A DNA stretch of 42,285 bases from JALONO01 sp038209965 (GTDB taxonomy: Bacteria; Bacteroidota; Bacteroidia; Cytophagales; Thermoflexibacteraceae), in NCBI GenBank assembly GCA_038209965.1, contig JBBQXF010000032.1, positions 1 through 42,285 on the forward strand, written 5' to 3'. The stretch's first letter is position 1. Each line of letters starts with the position of its first letter. A program made the translations under genes and the position numbers. Below the pieces are notes generated by a model. The model searched no databases, was not told the DNA's origin, and was given only the letters and a program-made list of their open reading frames with translations. Positions 31,631 to 39,686 of this stretch are shown in pieces.

Positions 31631-32482
31631 CTAACCCAAATGTTTGGCAAAAAAATCCAACGTACGCTGCCAAGCCAACTTGGCGGCAGTTTCATTGTAG
31701 CGTGCCCCGGAAGTATCGTTGTGAAAAGCGTGGTTCACGCCCTCGTACAGATAGCTTTCATAGTGGATTTGGTTGGTCTTCAAGGCTTCTTCGTAGGCGG
31801 GTATGCCCGCGTTGATCCGCTCGTCCAAAGCAGCATAGTGAAGCTGCACTGCCGCCTTGATCCTGGGCACGTCGGCTGCGTTGGGCTGGCGGCCATAGAA
31901 GGCAACTGCCACTTTGAGGGAGGGCACTTGCACGGCCAGGCTGTTGGCCATGGCCCCGCCCCAACAAAAACCGACGCACCCCATTTTGCCATTGCAGTCG
32001 GGCCGGGTGGCCAGATAGGCCAAGGAATTAGCAAAATTTTGCAAACTGTCTTCGGGCTTGAGCTGGGCGAAAAGCGCGCGGGCCGCGTCTTCATCGGCGG
32101 GGGTTCCCCCCAGTGGGGCCAGCGCATTAGGGGCAATGGCCAAATAGCCCGCTTGGGCTGCCCGCCGCGCCACATCTTCAATGTGTGCGTTGAGTCCCCG
32201 GTTTTCGTGGATAACCACCACGGCCGAGTACAGTTTTTGGGCTTTGGGCCGTGCCACGTAGGCCCGCATCTCGCTGTTGGCACCTGGGTAAGTGACGTAT
32301 TCGATGGCTAGACTGTCATCCGAAGTTGCCGCGGCATTGGTATAATGTGGGGCGATCAAGGGCAACACCGCTAGGGCCGCCGCCATGCTGCCGGTCAGGC
32401 GGACGAGCTTGGCCATAAATTCTTTGCGGGTCAGGGGCTTGTGGGTGTACTCATCGTAGAGCTGAATAATTCGTTGATCCAT
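31631..32482 (-). CDS. Dienelactone hydrolase family protein with N-terminal export signal
   Basis: A 283-residue alpha/beta hydrolase of the dienelactone hydrolase family. Catalytic triad visible as C173 in VGFCWGGAMA, D220 in AALDERIN and H251 in GVNHAFHND; VIHENRGLNAHI carries the residue (Glu93) that positions the cysteine. The first 50 residues (LTRKEFMAKLVRLTGSMAAALAVLPLIA) form a signal or membrane anchor with a spaced basic region, typical of the form annotated in many Proteobacteria and Bacteroidota as secreted DLH. Physiological substrate unknown. Divergent from crtW with 89 bases between. Confidence 0.9.
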   Translation of the reverse strand: MDQRIIQLYDEYTHKPLTRKEFMAKLVRLTGSMAAALAVLPLIAPHYTNAAATSDDSLAIEYVTYPGANSEMRAYVARPKAQKLYSAVVVIHENRGLNAHIEDVARRAAQAGYLAIAPNALAPLGGTPADEDAARALFAQLKPEDSLQNFANSLAYLATRPDCNGKMGCVGFCWGGAMANSLAVQVPSLKVAVAFYGRQPNAADVPRIKAAVQLHYAALDERINAGIPAYEEALKTNQIHYESYLYEGVNHAFHNDTSGARYNETAAKLAWQRTLDFFAKHLG

Positions 32483-32571
32483 AGTGGAGCGGCTTTTGGC
32501 TAAATAAGGGGAGCTAATTTAAACTTTCTTTGGCTGCATAAGGTTAATTTGGAGAAATATATTTTGATCCC

Positions 32572-33300
32572 ATGCCCAATATTGCCCAGTCGCGCACCCA
32601 AGGCCAGCAGGGTGTCTGGATTGCCCTCCTGATCATTTTTGGTTGGGCCAGTTTGCTGCTTTATGCCCTGTTGGCGGCCCCGATCGGTTGGACCTCCCCG
32701 GCCACTTATCTGCTCGTCCTTTTACAGACTCATCTTTACACGGGCATGTTCATCACCGCCCATGATGCCATGCACGGACTGGTTTCGCCCAAGCGGTCAC
32801 TCAACCTGTGGATTGGGCGAGTGTGTGCCACTTTATTTGCCTTCAACTTCTATGACCAGCTCAACCGCAAGCACCACCTTCACCACCGTTTTGTGGGGAC
32901 AGCACAAGATCCAGACTACCACGGGGGCAATTTTTTGGTTTGGTACATCAATTTTGCCCTGCAATATGTCAATGTTTGGCAGATTCTGTTGATGGCTGTT
33001 ACCTACAATGTGCTGAAAATTTGGCTGCCCGCCGAAAAACTCATTGTTTACTGGATGCTGCCCTCCATCTTCTCCACCCTCCAATTGTTCTATTTTGGTA
33101 CTTACCTCCCTCACCGGGGGGAGCATGCCCCGGACAACACCCACCGGTCGCGCAGCCAAGCGCTCAATCATTACTGGGCCTTTCTGGCGTGCTACTTTTT
33201 TGGCTACCACTATGAACACCACAACTCGCCCGGCACACCGTGGTGGAGATTGCCCCAAGAAAAGGAAAAGACGGTGGCCGATTGGTCGGATCGTTCATAA
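32572..33300 (+). CDS. crtW: Beta-carotene ketolase CrtW-like fatty acid desaturase family protein
   Basis: A 242-residue integral membrane di-iron enzyme. Histidine motifs are in the CrtW arrangement: H64DAMH68 in MFITAHDAMHG, H101HLHH105 followed by DPDYHGG, and the final FGYHYEHHNSPGTPWW (H213, H216, H217), with FYFGTYLPHRGE between. This set distinguishes beta-carotene 4,4'-ketolase, which makes canthaxanthin or astaxanthin type ketocarotenoids, from acyl-lipid desaturases. No other carotenoid gene (crtE, crtB, crtI, crtY, crtZ) is in the window, so the host pathway must be encoded elsewhere. A TetR regulator follows, with its own promoter. Confidence 0.82.
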   Translation: MPNIAQSRTQGQQGVWIALLIIFGWASLLLYALLAAPIGWTSPATYLLVLLQTHLYTGMFITAHDAMHGLVSPKRSLNLWIGRVCATLFAFNFYDQLNRKHHLHHRFVGTAQDPDYHGGNFLVWYINFALQYVNVWQILLMAVTYNVLKIWLPAEKLIVYWMLPSIFSTLQLFYFGTYLPHRGEHAPDNTHRSRSQALNHYWAFLACYFFGYHYEHHNSPGTPWWRLPQEKEKTVADWSDRS

Positions 33301-33316
33301 AAGTTTAGGCAAAAAA

Positions 33317-33348
33317 TTTGGTGGTCTCCAGTATAGGACTTATGTTTG
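33317..33348 (+). promoter_or_regulatory. Consensus promoter of the TetR gene
   Basis: TTTG (33317-33320), 20 bases, TATGTTTG (33341-33348), an exact Bacteroidota consensus. The expected start near 33355 falls after ATG 33345, which excludes that start and supports ATG 33399. Confidence 0.7.
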
Positions 33349-33398
33349 ACCCAAAGTCAAAATGTAGGTCAGCAAACCGTTCTATCTTTAATCAGCCA

Positions 33399-34067
33399 AT
33401 GGGTTTTTATGAACGACAGGAAAAAGAAGTAGTTATCTTGGCGGCGGCCGAACACGTTTTTGCCGCCGAAGGTTTTGTGAACGCCAAAATGGAAGCTGTG
33501 GCCCAAAAGGCCGGGATAAGCAAAGGATCGGTCTATTTCTATTTCCAGAGCAAGGAGGATCTTTACTTGGCCATTACCCACAAAGCGTTTGAAATAGTGA
33601 TCCAAGCTTATCGGCGTGTGCTGGCCGATAGTGGGGGCCTGCCGGGCCGGAGCAAGGTGCTCGCCATTATGCAAGCTTATATTGGTTTTGCCAAGCAGTA
33701 TTCTCTCTACCACGAGGCCATTTTCAACTATATGTCGCTAGTGCGCAACGTGGTGGAAAACTCGGCCATTGGCACCAAACAACAGGAAAGCTTAAAACAA
33801 AGTATCTATTTCAACCGGATCAAACAAATCCACAATCTACCCGTGGCCATTGTAGTGGCGGAGATCAAGGAAGGAGTACGCGATGGCAGCATCGGCAACC
33901 AACAAAACCCCCAAACCATCTATGTTACCTTGTGGGCCATGCTGATCGGGTTTGCCAAGCTCAACATCACCATGGGCGACCAAAACCAAACCATTTACCA
34001 CGTCAATTCCAACGAATGGCAGGCATACCTTCTCGAGTTGGCTGAACGGATCCTGCGTGAAGGATAA
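33399..34067 (+). CDS. TetR/AcrR-family transcriptional regulator
   Basis: A 222-residue DNA-binding repressor. The N-terminal helix-turn-helix is typical: ILAAAEHVFAAEGFVNAKME, then AVAQKAGISKGSVYFYFQSKEDLYLAI, where the recognition helix is ISKGSVYFYF. The C-terminal ligand domain is not specific (AIFNYMSLVRN). The start at ATG 33399 is decided by the promoter, whose transcript begins after the earlier ATG at 33345. It lies between crtW and a TonB-dependent receptor; either could be its target, or only its own gene. No palindromic operator was obvious near the promoter. Confidence 0.93.
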   Translation: MGFYERQEKEVVILAAAEHVFAAEGFVNAKMEAVAQKAGISKGSVYFYFQSKEDLYLAITHKAFEIVIQAYRRVLADSGGLPGRSKVLAIMQAYIGFAKQYSLYHEAIFNYMSLVRNVVENSAIGTKQQESLKQSIYFNRIKQIHNLPVAIVVAEIKEGVRDGSIGNQQNPQTIYVTLWAMLIGFAKLNITMGDQNQTIYHVNSNEWQAYLLELAERILREG

Positions 34068-34151
34068 TTGAAACAATTGATCCGATTTAGAGTTTGGCTA
34101 AATGTCAAATGGAGCAACCCAATGCTGAATCTTAACCAATAAATACAATAT

Positions 34152-37073
34152 ATGAAAATGAACATTACTTTCGGACAAAAGGCCCTAGGCTGGTTTTTTG
34201 CCTTTTTTTTCCATCTCACTGTGGCATATGCCCAAGGAACCATCTCGGGTGAGGTAAAAGACAGTGACGGTGGCCCCATAATAGGGGCCAATGTGTCGAT
34301 CCAAGGCACGACTAAAGGCTCCTTGACCGATGCCAACGGCAAGTATTCGATCGCCAATGTGGCCGCTGGTAAATACACAATAGTCATGTCGTTCATCGGC
34401 TACAAAACGGTCAAGCAAGAGGTAAACGTTGACAATGGTACGGCCAGTCTGAACTTTACGACCGATGAGGATTTGATGGCCCTCGACGAAGTGATTGTGA
34501 CGGGTACTTTTGACGAGCGCACCAAGCTTGAGTCAAGTGTGGCCATTTCTACCTTGAACACCAAAGCCATTGCGCTCCGAGCCCCCCAAGGTACAGGAGA
34601 CTTGCTCCAGTCGGTGCCCGGCATTTGGGTGGACAACTCGGCGGGCGAAGTGGGCAACCGGGTGGTGGCCCGGGGGGTGGCCCCAGTAGGTAACCAAAAC
34701 ATTGGTTTTCAATATGTTTCACTCCAAGAAGAAGGCTTGCCCATCATGGGTTCGCAGATCGGGTTTGCCGTAGTGGACATGTTTCACCGGGCCGATCTCA
34801 CCGTGGACCGCTTGGAGGCCATCCGGGGGGGCAGTGCCTCGATTGCGTCGGCCAACTCGCCCGGCGGCATCTTCAACTTTATCTCCAAAACGGGCGGCCT
34901 CAAATTTGGGGGGGCAGCCCGCTTGCAAGGTGGGGTGTACAACAACGGAAAAGCCATTTACCGGGCCGATCTGGAACTGGGCGGCCCGATTGGCAATGGC
35001 TGGAACTACAGTGTGGGCGGTTTTTACCGCGTGGATCAAGGGGCCCGCAACATGGACTTCAACGCCTCGCAAGGTGGCCAACTCAAGGCCAATATCACCA
35101 AAATGTTCAAACGGGGCCAGTTCAAACTCTATGGGAAATACCTTAACGACCGCAATACTTTTTTCAAGGAGATCCCGCTGGACCCCAACGACCTCAAAAA
35201 AGGCTATGGCGGGTTTGACATTGTGAACTCTTCCACCTTTCTCAACATCAACGCTGCTGTCCCGGATGCGGGCGAGTTCCGGCAGGAAACACCGTTTGCC
35301 CAATTGCCCACGCGCCAATTTGATGCCAGCAGGGGCATCCAGAACAAAACCTTTTCGGTGGGCGCGCAATTTGATTATGACTTGGGCAAAAACTGGGGCC
35401 TGAGCGTGAATACCAAGTACAGCGATTTTGACCAAAATTATTTGCAATATCAGGGCAATATCACCATGGCCGTGGTTCCTGGAGCGTCCGATCCCGGATA
35501 TGCCCAGTTTGGGGCGGGAGCTTATCCCAACATCCCCGGCCCGGTCCCGGGTTTCTTGTCGCCAACCTACACCGATGCCCGCACCGGCCAGGTGTTGGCC
35601 CGGGTGATCAACGGCCAAATCGACCCCAACACCCCCAATCTGTTGGGCCGCTATATTTTTGCTACTGCCCCGCTCAACATGAACAATCAGGTCCAAGACT
35701 GGCAGGCCTTGGCCAAGGTGAACAAACAAGCGGGCAAACACAACCTGACCTTGGGCTACTACATGGCCAATACCAAGATCAAGACCAAATGGTACGTGGA
35801 TGGGATAGCAAGTTCATTTGACCAGCCCCAGCGGCCTATCCGGATCACGTTTCCCTTTGCAGGCCAAACCGTGCAAGCCACCGACCCCAATGGCTTTTTG
35901 CTCTGGAGTGGTCTGGCCTACACCGTCACCGATATGACTTCCAACATCAATGCGTTCTTTTTGAACGATTTGTGGACAGTGACCGACAAGCTGAACATTG
36001 ATCTGGGCCTGCGCTACGAGATAGTCAACCACAAAGGGGTGAAGGAAGGCTGGCGAGGCGGATCGAGCGTAACGGCTGGCCAGCCTGGCTTGGCAGCATT
36101 GGGCGGACTGGATCGCAACCCACTTACAGCCTATGATCTGGGCACTCGCCTGTATAACGGGGTGACCTATCCTTGGGATGAAACCTATAATTATTGGTCG
36201 GCCTCCCTAGGTTTCAACTATAAGCTCAACGAGCGCTCGGCCCTTTACCTGCGCGGCTCACGGGGCAACAAAGCTCCTGAACTGGATTATTATGCCAACA
36301 ACTTTGTGAACGTGCCCATCACCCGTGGGGTGGTCGAGACGGTGACCCAAGCGGAGCTGGGGTACAAGGTCAGCTCCAAAAAATTGTCGGCCACTTTCAC
36401 CGGCTTTTACAGCTACCAAGACAATGTGTTGCTGCAATTGTTCATTACGGCGGGGGCCAACAGCTTCTTCACCGACCCCACTTTCAATGCCACCCGCACA
36501 GTTGGGTTGGAGATTGAGACCGTCTGGCAGCCGATCAAAGAATTCAATGTCCGTTTCTCGTCCACTTTGCAAGACCCGCGCTTTGCCAAGTTGACTTACC
36601 TCAACACCAACCGGGGCACTGATCGCACCCGTTTCTTCAACGAGGACTTTTCGGGCAACCGGGTGGACTATTTGCCCGCTATCATGCTTGATATCACCCC
36701 AACAGTGAAGTTTGGCAAATTTAGCCCCTACATCAACTACCGCTATTTTGGCAAGCGCTACGGCAACCGCCGCAACACGATCGAGCTTGATCCCTATAGC
36801 GTAGTGGGTGCGGGAGTGATGGTGGAGTTCAGCAAGTTCAACATTGGCGTCCAAGCCACCAACTTGTTCAATAGCACCGGCTTGCTCAACTTTGGTGGCT
36901 ACGGTGCGTTCAGTTCCACCGCCGAGGATCTGGCCGTAGGCGGAATCCAAAACCCACAAGGCGGCACATTGTCCAACTCGAACATCACGGCCCTCAACGC
37001 GGCCAATAACCCGATTTGGATGCGCCCCATGCTGGGCCGCCAGATCTTGCTCTCACTTACCTATAATTTCTAG
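34152..37073 (+). CDS. TonB-dependent outer membrane receptor with CarboxypepD-like domain
   Basis: A 973-residue outer membrane barrel: signal peptide ending AYAQ, a beta-sandwich extension (GTISGEVKDSDGGPIIGANVSI...GKYTIVMSFIGY), a plug domain (DEVIVTGTFDERTKLESS; LLQSVPGIWV; VVARGVAPVGNQN) and a barrel of about 700 residues ending in aromatic LLSLTYNF, as outer membrane proteins do. It has no SusD partner downstream and is of the general FecA/CirA-like TonB receptor type found in Bacteroidota, so siderophore, cobalamin or oligosaccharide uptake are possible and cannot be chosen between. Preceded by the TetR gene by 84 bases; a very strong terminator follows. Confidence 0.92.
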   Translation: MKMNITFGQKALGWFFAFFFHLTVAYAQGTISGEVKDSDGGPIIGANVSIQGTTKGSLTDANGKYSIANVAAGKYTIVMSFIGYKTVKQEVNVDNGTASLNFTTDEDLMALDEVIVTGTFDERTKLESSVAISTLNTKAIALRAPQGTGDLLQSVPGIWVDNSAGEVGNRVVARGVAPVGNQNIGFQYVSLQEEGLPIMGSQIGFAVVDMFHRADLTVDRLEAIRGGSASIASANSPGGIFNFISKTGGLKFGGAARLQGGVYNNGKAIYRADLELGGPIGNGWNYSVGGFYRVDQGARNMDFNASQGGQLKANITKMFKRGQFKLYGKYLNDRNTFFKEIPLDPNDLKKGYGGFDIVNSSTFLNINAAVPDAGEFRQETPFAQLPTRQFDASRGIQNKTFSVGAQFDYDLGKNWGLSVNTKYSDFDQNYLQYQGNITMAVVPGASDPGYAQFGAGAYPNIPGPVPGFLSPTYTDARTGQVLARVINGQIDPNTPNLLGRYIFATAPLNMNNQVQDWQALAKVNKQAGKHNLTLGYYMANTKIKTKWYVDGIASSFDQPQRPIRITFPFAGQTVQATDPNGFLLWSGLAYTVTDMTSNINAFFLNDLWTVTDKLNIDLGLRYEIVNHKGVKEGWRGGSSVTAGQPGLAALGGLDRNPLTAYDLGTRLYNGVTYPWDETYNYWSASLGFNYKLNERSALYLRGSRGNKAPELDYYANNFVNVPITRGVVETVTQAELGYKVSSKKLSATFTGFYSYQDNVLLQLFITAGANSFFTDPTFNATRTVGLEIETVWQPIKEFNVRFSSTLQDPRFAKLTYLNTNRGTDRTRFFNEDFSGNRVDYLPAIMLDITPTVKFGKFSPYINYRYFGKRYGNRRNTIELDPYSVVGAGVMVEFSKFNIGVQATNLFNSTGLLNFGGYGAFSSTAEDLAVGGIQNPQGGTLSNSNITALNAANNPIWMRPMLGRQILLSLTYNF

Positions 37074-37106
37074 GTAGGTTTGCCAGTGTGAGATTGGCTA
37101 ACAGCC

Positions 37107-37163
37107 AAAAAACCAGTAGGCCAAAGCCCCACAAACTGCTGGGCTTTGGCCTACTGGTTTTTT
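37107..37163 (+). terminator. Strong terminator after the TonB receptor gene
   Basis: Perfect 23-bp stem (37107-37129 and 37141-37163) with an 11-base loop, A6 on the left and T6 on the right; GC-rich core GGCCAAAGCCC. Confidence 0.95.
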
Positions 37164-37466
37164 CATCAAACGGCTAAGAACGTGTTAGAGAACTAAAAAT
37201 GTAAAAATTAAATTTAGGACAGCAATTTAATTTTTTAAAAGTAGTCAAAATTTTTAATGTGGTCATATTTTGTATTCAACACTCATAAAACAGGCTCTTT
37301 AGTAGATTTCAATCGGTGTCTATTTTTACTTAATGAATATAAATTAGACTATTTTGTGCAGCTAGCTAGAGCGTTCTAAAATTAAGTAACTGATAATCAA
37401 ATAAAGAAGTTTCCCAACAAGTGCTAGCTGATCCAACGCTTCTATTAAAGTCAAAAGTACAAAAAA
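37164..37466. other. AT-rich gap
   Basis: About 300 bases of low GC content, with no reading frame of protein character. Nothing further seen apart from homopolymer A/T runs. Confidence 0.5.
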
Positions 37467-37494
37467 TCCCGACCTTAAGATTAAAAGGCCGGGA
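37467..37494 (-). terminator. Terminator of the small membrane protein gene
   Basis: On the minus strand a hairpin TCCCGGCCTT / AAGGTCGGGA (one G-T pair) followed by T6; the stop of the small minus-strand gene is about 30 bases upstream of it. Confidence 0.75.
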
Positions 37495-37522
37495 CAAAAT
37501 AATATACGGAAGGACACGGATG

Positions 37523-37795
37523 CTAGAACAAAATCAGCAACAACGCACCCAAAGTAAGTGAGGCAGAAACCAAGGCGAGTGCGACACCCAACCAACGCAA
37601 ATTTTTGTTGAAAGCAATGTCTTCAATGATTACAATAGTGTCGGAAGTTTGGCCGGGAATTGAAAAAAATTCACTGCGGCGGCTCGATCCGCCTACGCTC
37701 ATTGCCGACGATTTTTCCAAGCTACCTAAATAGCGAACCTCGTTTCCTGAGCTTTCATTGATATTGGTAGAAGAAAGAATCAAAGAATTCTTCAT
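37523..37795 (-). CDS. 90-residue tail-anchored membrane protein, function unknown
   Basis: ATG 37795 opens a Ser/Asn-rich, probably unstructured first part (LILSSTNINESSGNEVRYLG), then FFSIPGQTSDTIVIIEDIAF, and a single C-terminal membrane helix (LGVALALVSASLTLGALLLILF). This looks like a tail-anchored or a short membrane peptide. No family recognised. It is supported by a Rho-independent terminator just after the stop. It lies in a low-GC stretch different from the flanking genes, which could mean acquired or strongly drifting DNA. Confidence 0.55.
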   Translation of the reverse strand: MKNSLILSSTNINESSGNEVRYLGSLEKSSAMSVGGSSRRSEFFSIPGQTSDTIVIIEDIAFNKNLRWLGVALALVSASLTLGALLLILF

Positions 37796-38126
37796 TTTCT
37801 CAAGTGGTTGATAATAAAAAATTATGAGCTAACTGATGAGGCAAGCGTAGTTCTTGATTGAAATAAATCTGATTCAGTTTACCCAACCATTATTCAAGTG
37901 CAGCAGACTAGAACTAGGATACAATATTAACTAATATTGAAGTAAGTTGGTTCTATGTTTAGGAAAAAATATGTGATTTTAGGGATTAATAGTATGTTTA
38001 AAGCAAGAAAAGACAAACTGTTAACAGAAAAAACCTAACTCAACCTTGATTGGCCATTAATGTACCTTGATAACGGAAATATAACTATCCTTATTATTTG
38101 TAGTAAGAAATTTATTTTAATAAACG
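37796..38126. other. AT-rich intergenic region between divergent genes
   Basis: No gene. It holds an 18-base palindrome (37922-37939) and no clear consensus promoter. TAATTTTT at about 37815 on the minus strand, 17 bases from a TTG, is a possible weak promoter for the tail-anchored protein. Confidence 0.5.
37922..37939. repeat. 18-base palindrome
   Basis: CAATATTA-AC-TAATATTG, two perfect 8-bp arms around two bases, midway between the divergent starts at 37795 and 38127. It has the form of a dimeric-regulator site, but in such AT-rich DNA may be chance. Confidence 0.4.
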
Positions 38127-38991
38127 ATGTCGAACGAAAGAAAGGTGTTGATGGGCATCCCTCCCAATGCGTGGGAACACCCCGCCGATCGTGCTGCGCT
38201 GCGGGCTTTGAAGAATGTGCCCGGGCTGGATGCCATTCTAAAGTTTGTGTTGGGCAATACCACCGAGCGTTGCGGCTCATCACCCTGGCCTCCTCCGTGC
38301 GCGTGACGGATCGCCAGTTCCCCCGCGTCTATGCGCTCCACTTGGAGGCATGCCGCCTGCTCGATATGCCTTACGTGCCCGAGGTGTTTGTGTCCCCAAG
38401 CCCGTTTCTCAATGCTGGGGCGGTGGGCATGGATAAACCGTTCATCACGCTCAACTCGGCCACGGTCGATTTGTTGACCGACGACGAACTGTTGGCCATC
38501 ATCGGCCATGAACTGGGCCACATCAAGAGTGGAACCGCGAGAGCGAGTTGAGCGCCGACCGGGCTGCCCTGCTCACGGTTCAGGAGGTGGATACGTATGT
38601 GAGGCTGTTGATGAAAACCGCTGGGGGAAACAATGTGTCGCAAATGGATCTGGGCGAATTTATTAAGCAGGCCGAGGAATACAATGCGGACGGTTCAGTG
38701 CTGGATACTGTTTATAAATTCCTCAACATTCTCAGCGTGTCCCATCCCTTCCCCGTTACACGGGTGCTGGAACTGATCGGCTGGGTGCGCTCTGGCGACT
38801 ACGATAGCTTGCTCAACGGCAATTACCGCAAGGCGGAGAACACTTTTTTTGACGATGTGAAAGAAGCGGCCTCTTCATACCGCTAGGGTGCGACCAACGC
38901 AACCCCCAACTTGGATGAGGTGAAAGACAATGTGAAGAAAGGATTTCAACAGGCCAAGGATATGTTTGACGATCTGATAAAGAAAAAATAA
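38127..38991 (+). pseudogene. M48-type zinc metallopeptidase, broken by three lesions
   Basis: ATG 38127 starts MSNERKVLMGIPPNAWEHPADRAALRALKNVPG, as in membrane-bound M48 peptidases related to HtpX. Frame is lost at 38270/38271, where one missing base would link TTER to LRLITLASSVRVTDRQ. The next frame contains the zinc motif HELGH in IIGHELGHIKSG, then ends at 38551; at about 38530 the family's following 50 or so residues are missing, and the third frame resumes at NRESELSADRAALLTVQE and runs through HPFPVTRVLELIGWV. A TAG at 38884 interrupts it, after which the same frame continues GATNATPNLDEVKDNVKKGF... to TAA 38991. Frameshift, internal deletion and nonsense codon together show an inactive gene. 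Confidence 0.88.
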
Positions 38992-39035
38992 ACGGCAATG
39001 CCGTGCCCACGCTCAGTAAACGGCGGCCACTCCAC

Positions 39036-39642
39036 CTATTCGGCAAAAATCCCTTCCAGTTCGATTTGCAGGTCGGGGAAGAGGAACGCCTGCACTGGCC
39101 CGTCGCCCGGGTAGGTCTGGTGCAGGTGGTATTGGTTGTCATCGGCCAGCACGTATTGTTGCAGCACTTCCTCATGGGGGAAAATGATCCAATATTCTTT
39201 CACCCCGTTTTCTTGGTAAAGCTCGTATTTGGTCTTGAGGTCTTGCTTGGAGTTGCCTTTGGCCAGGATCTCGATGATCAGATCGGGTGCGCCGAGGCAG
39301 CCCCGCTCGTCCAGCTTTGCCTTGTCGCAGATGATGGAGGTCGGGCTGGATCACGGTGTAAACTTCATTGTCCAACTTTCCCAAGGGGTTTTTGACCAAG
39401 CGCACATCAAAAGGCGCTGTGTAAATCTTGCAATGGGCCCCAATTGCCATTTTGTTCAAAAAAAGACCGAACAGATTGGTAATGATTTCTTGGTGCCGCC
39501 GATTGGGGGCGGGCGACATTTTGGCCAGCTTGCCCCGGATCAGTTCCACGCGCTCATCCAGCCGCCAGAGCAAATAATCGGCGTAGGAATAAACCGCATC
39601 CAAATCCAATTGGGATAGGCTGGTGATGGTTTGGGTGGGCAT
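39036..39642 (-). pseudogene. Uma2-family (DUF820) nuclease-like gene with a frameshift
   Basis: ATG 39642 starts MPTQTITSLSQLDLD; the first part has the family pattern (YLLWRLDERVELIRGKLAKM, RRHQEIITNLF, PFDVRL, TVIQPDL). At about 39345 the frame changes by one base; the following frame reads IICDKAKLDERG, APDLIIEILAKGNSKQDLKT, YELYQENGVKEYWIIFP and ends at 39036. Together they make one normal Uma2 protein of about 200 residues, of the restriction-endonuclease-like fold, so it is a recent single-base break. Uma2 genes are often multicopy in Bacteroidota and cyanobacteria, so a working copy elsewhere is likely. Confidence 0.88.
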
Positions 39643-39686
39643 GGTCTGGTTTGGATTTGACGGTAAATTACACATTTTCCATTCAT

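Noticed and set aside
37362..37595. A 77-residue hydrophobic minus-strand frame
   Set aside because: Overlaps the better supported gene at 37523 and runs through its terminator hairpin.
38035..38126. Earlier start of the M48 frame at 38060
   Set aside because: The frame open from 38060 only becomes M48-like after the frameshift at 38270; the true family start is ATG 38127 in another frame.
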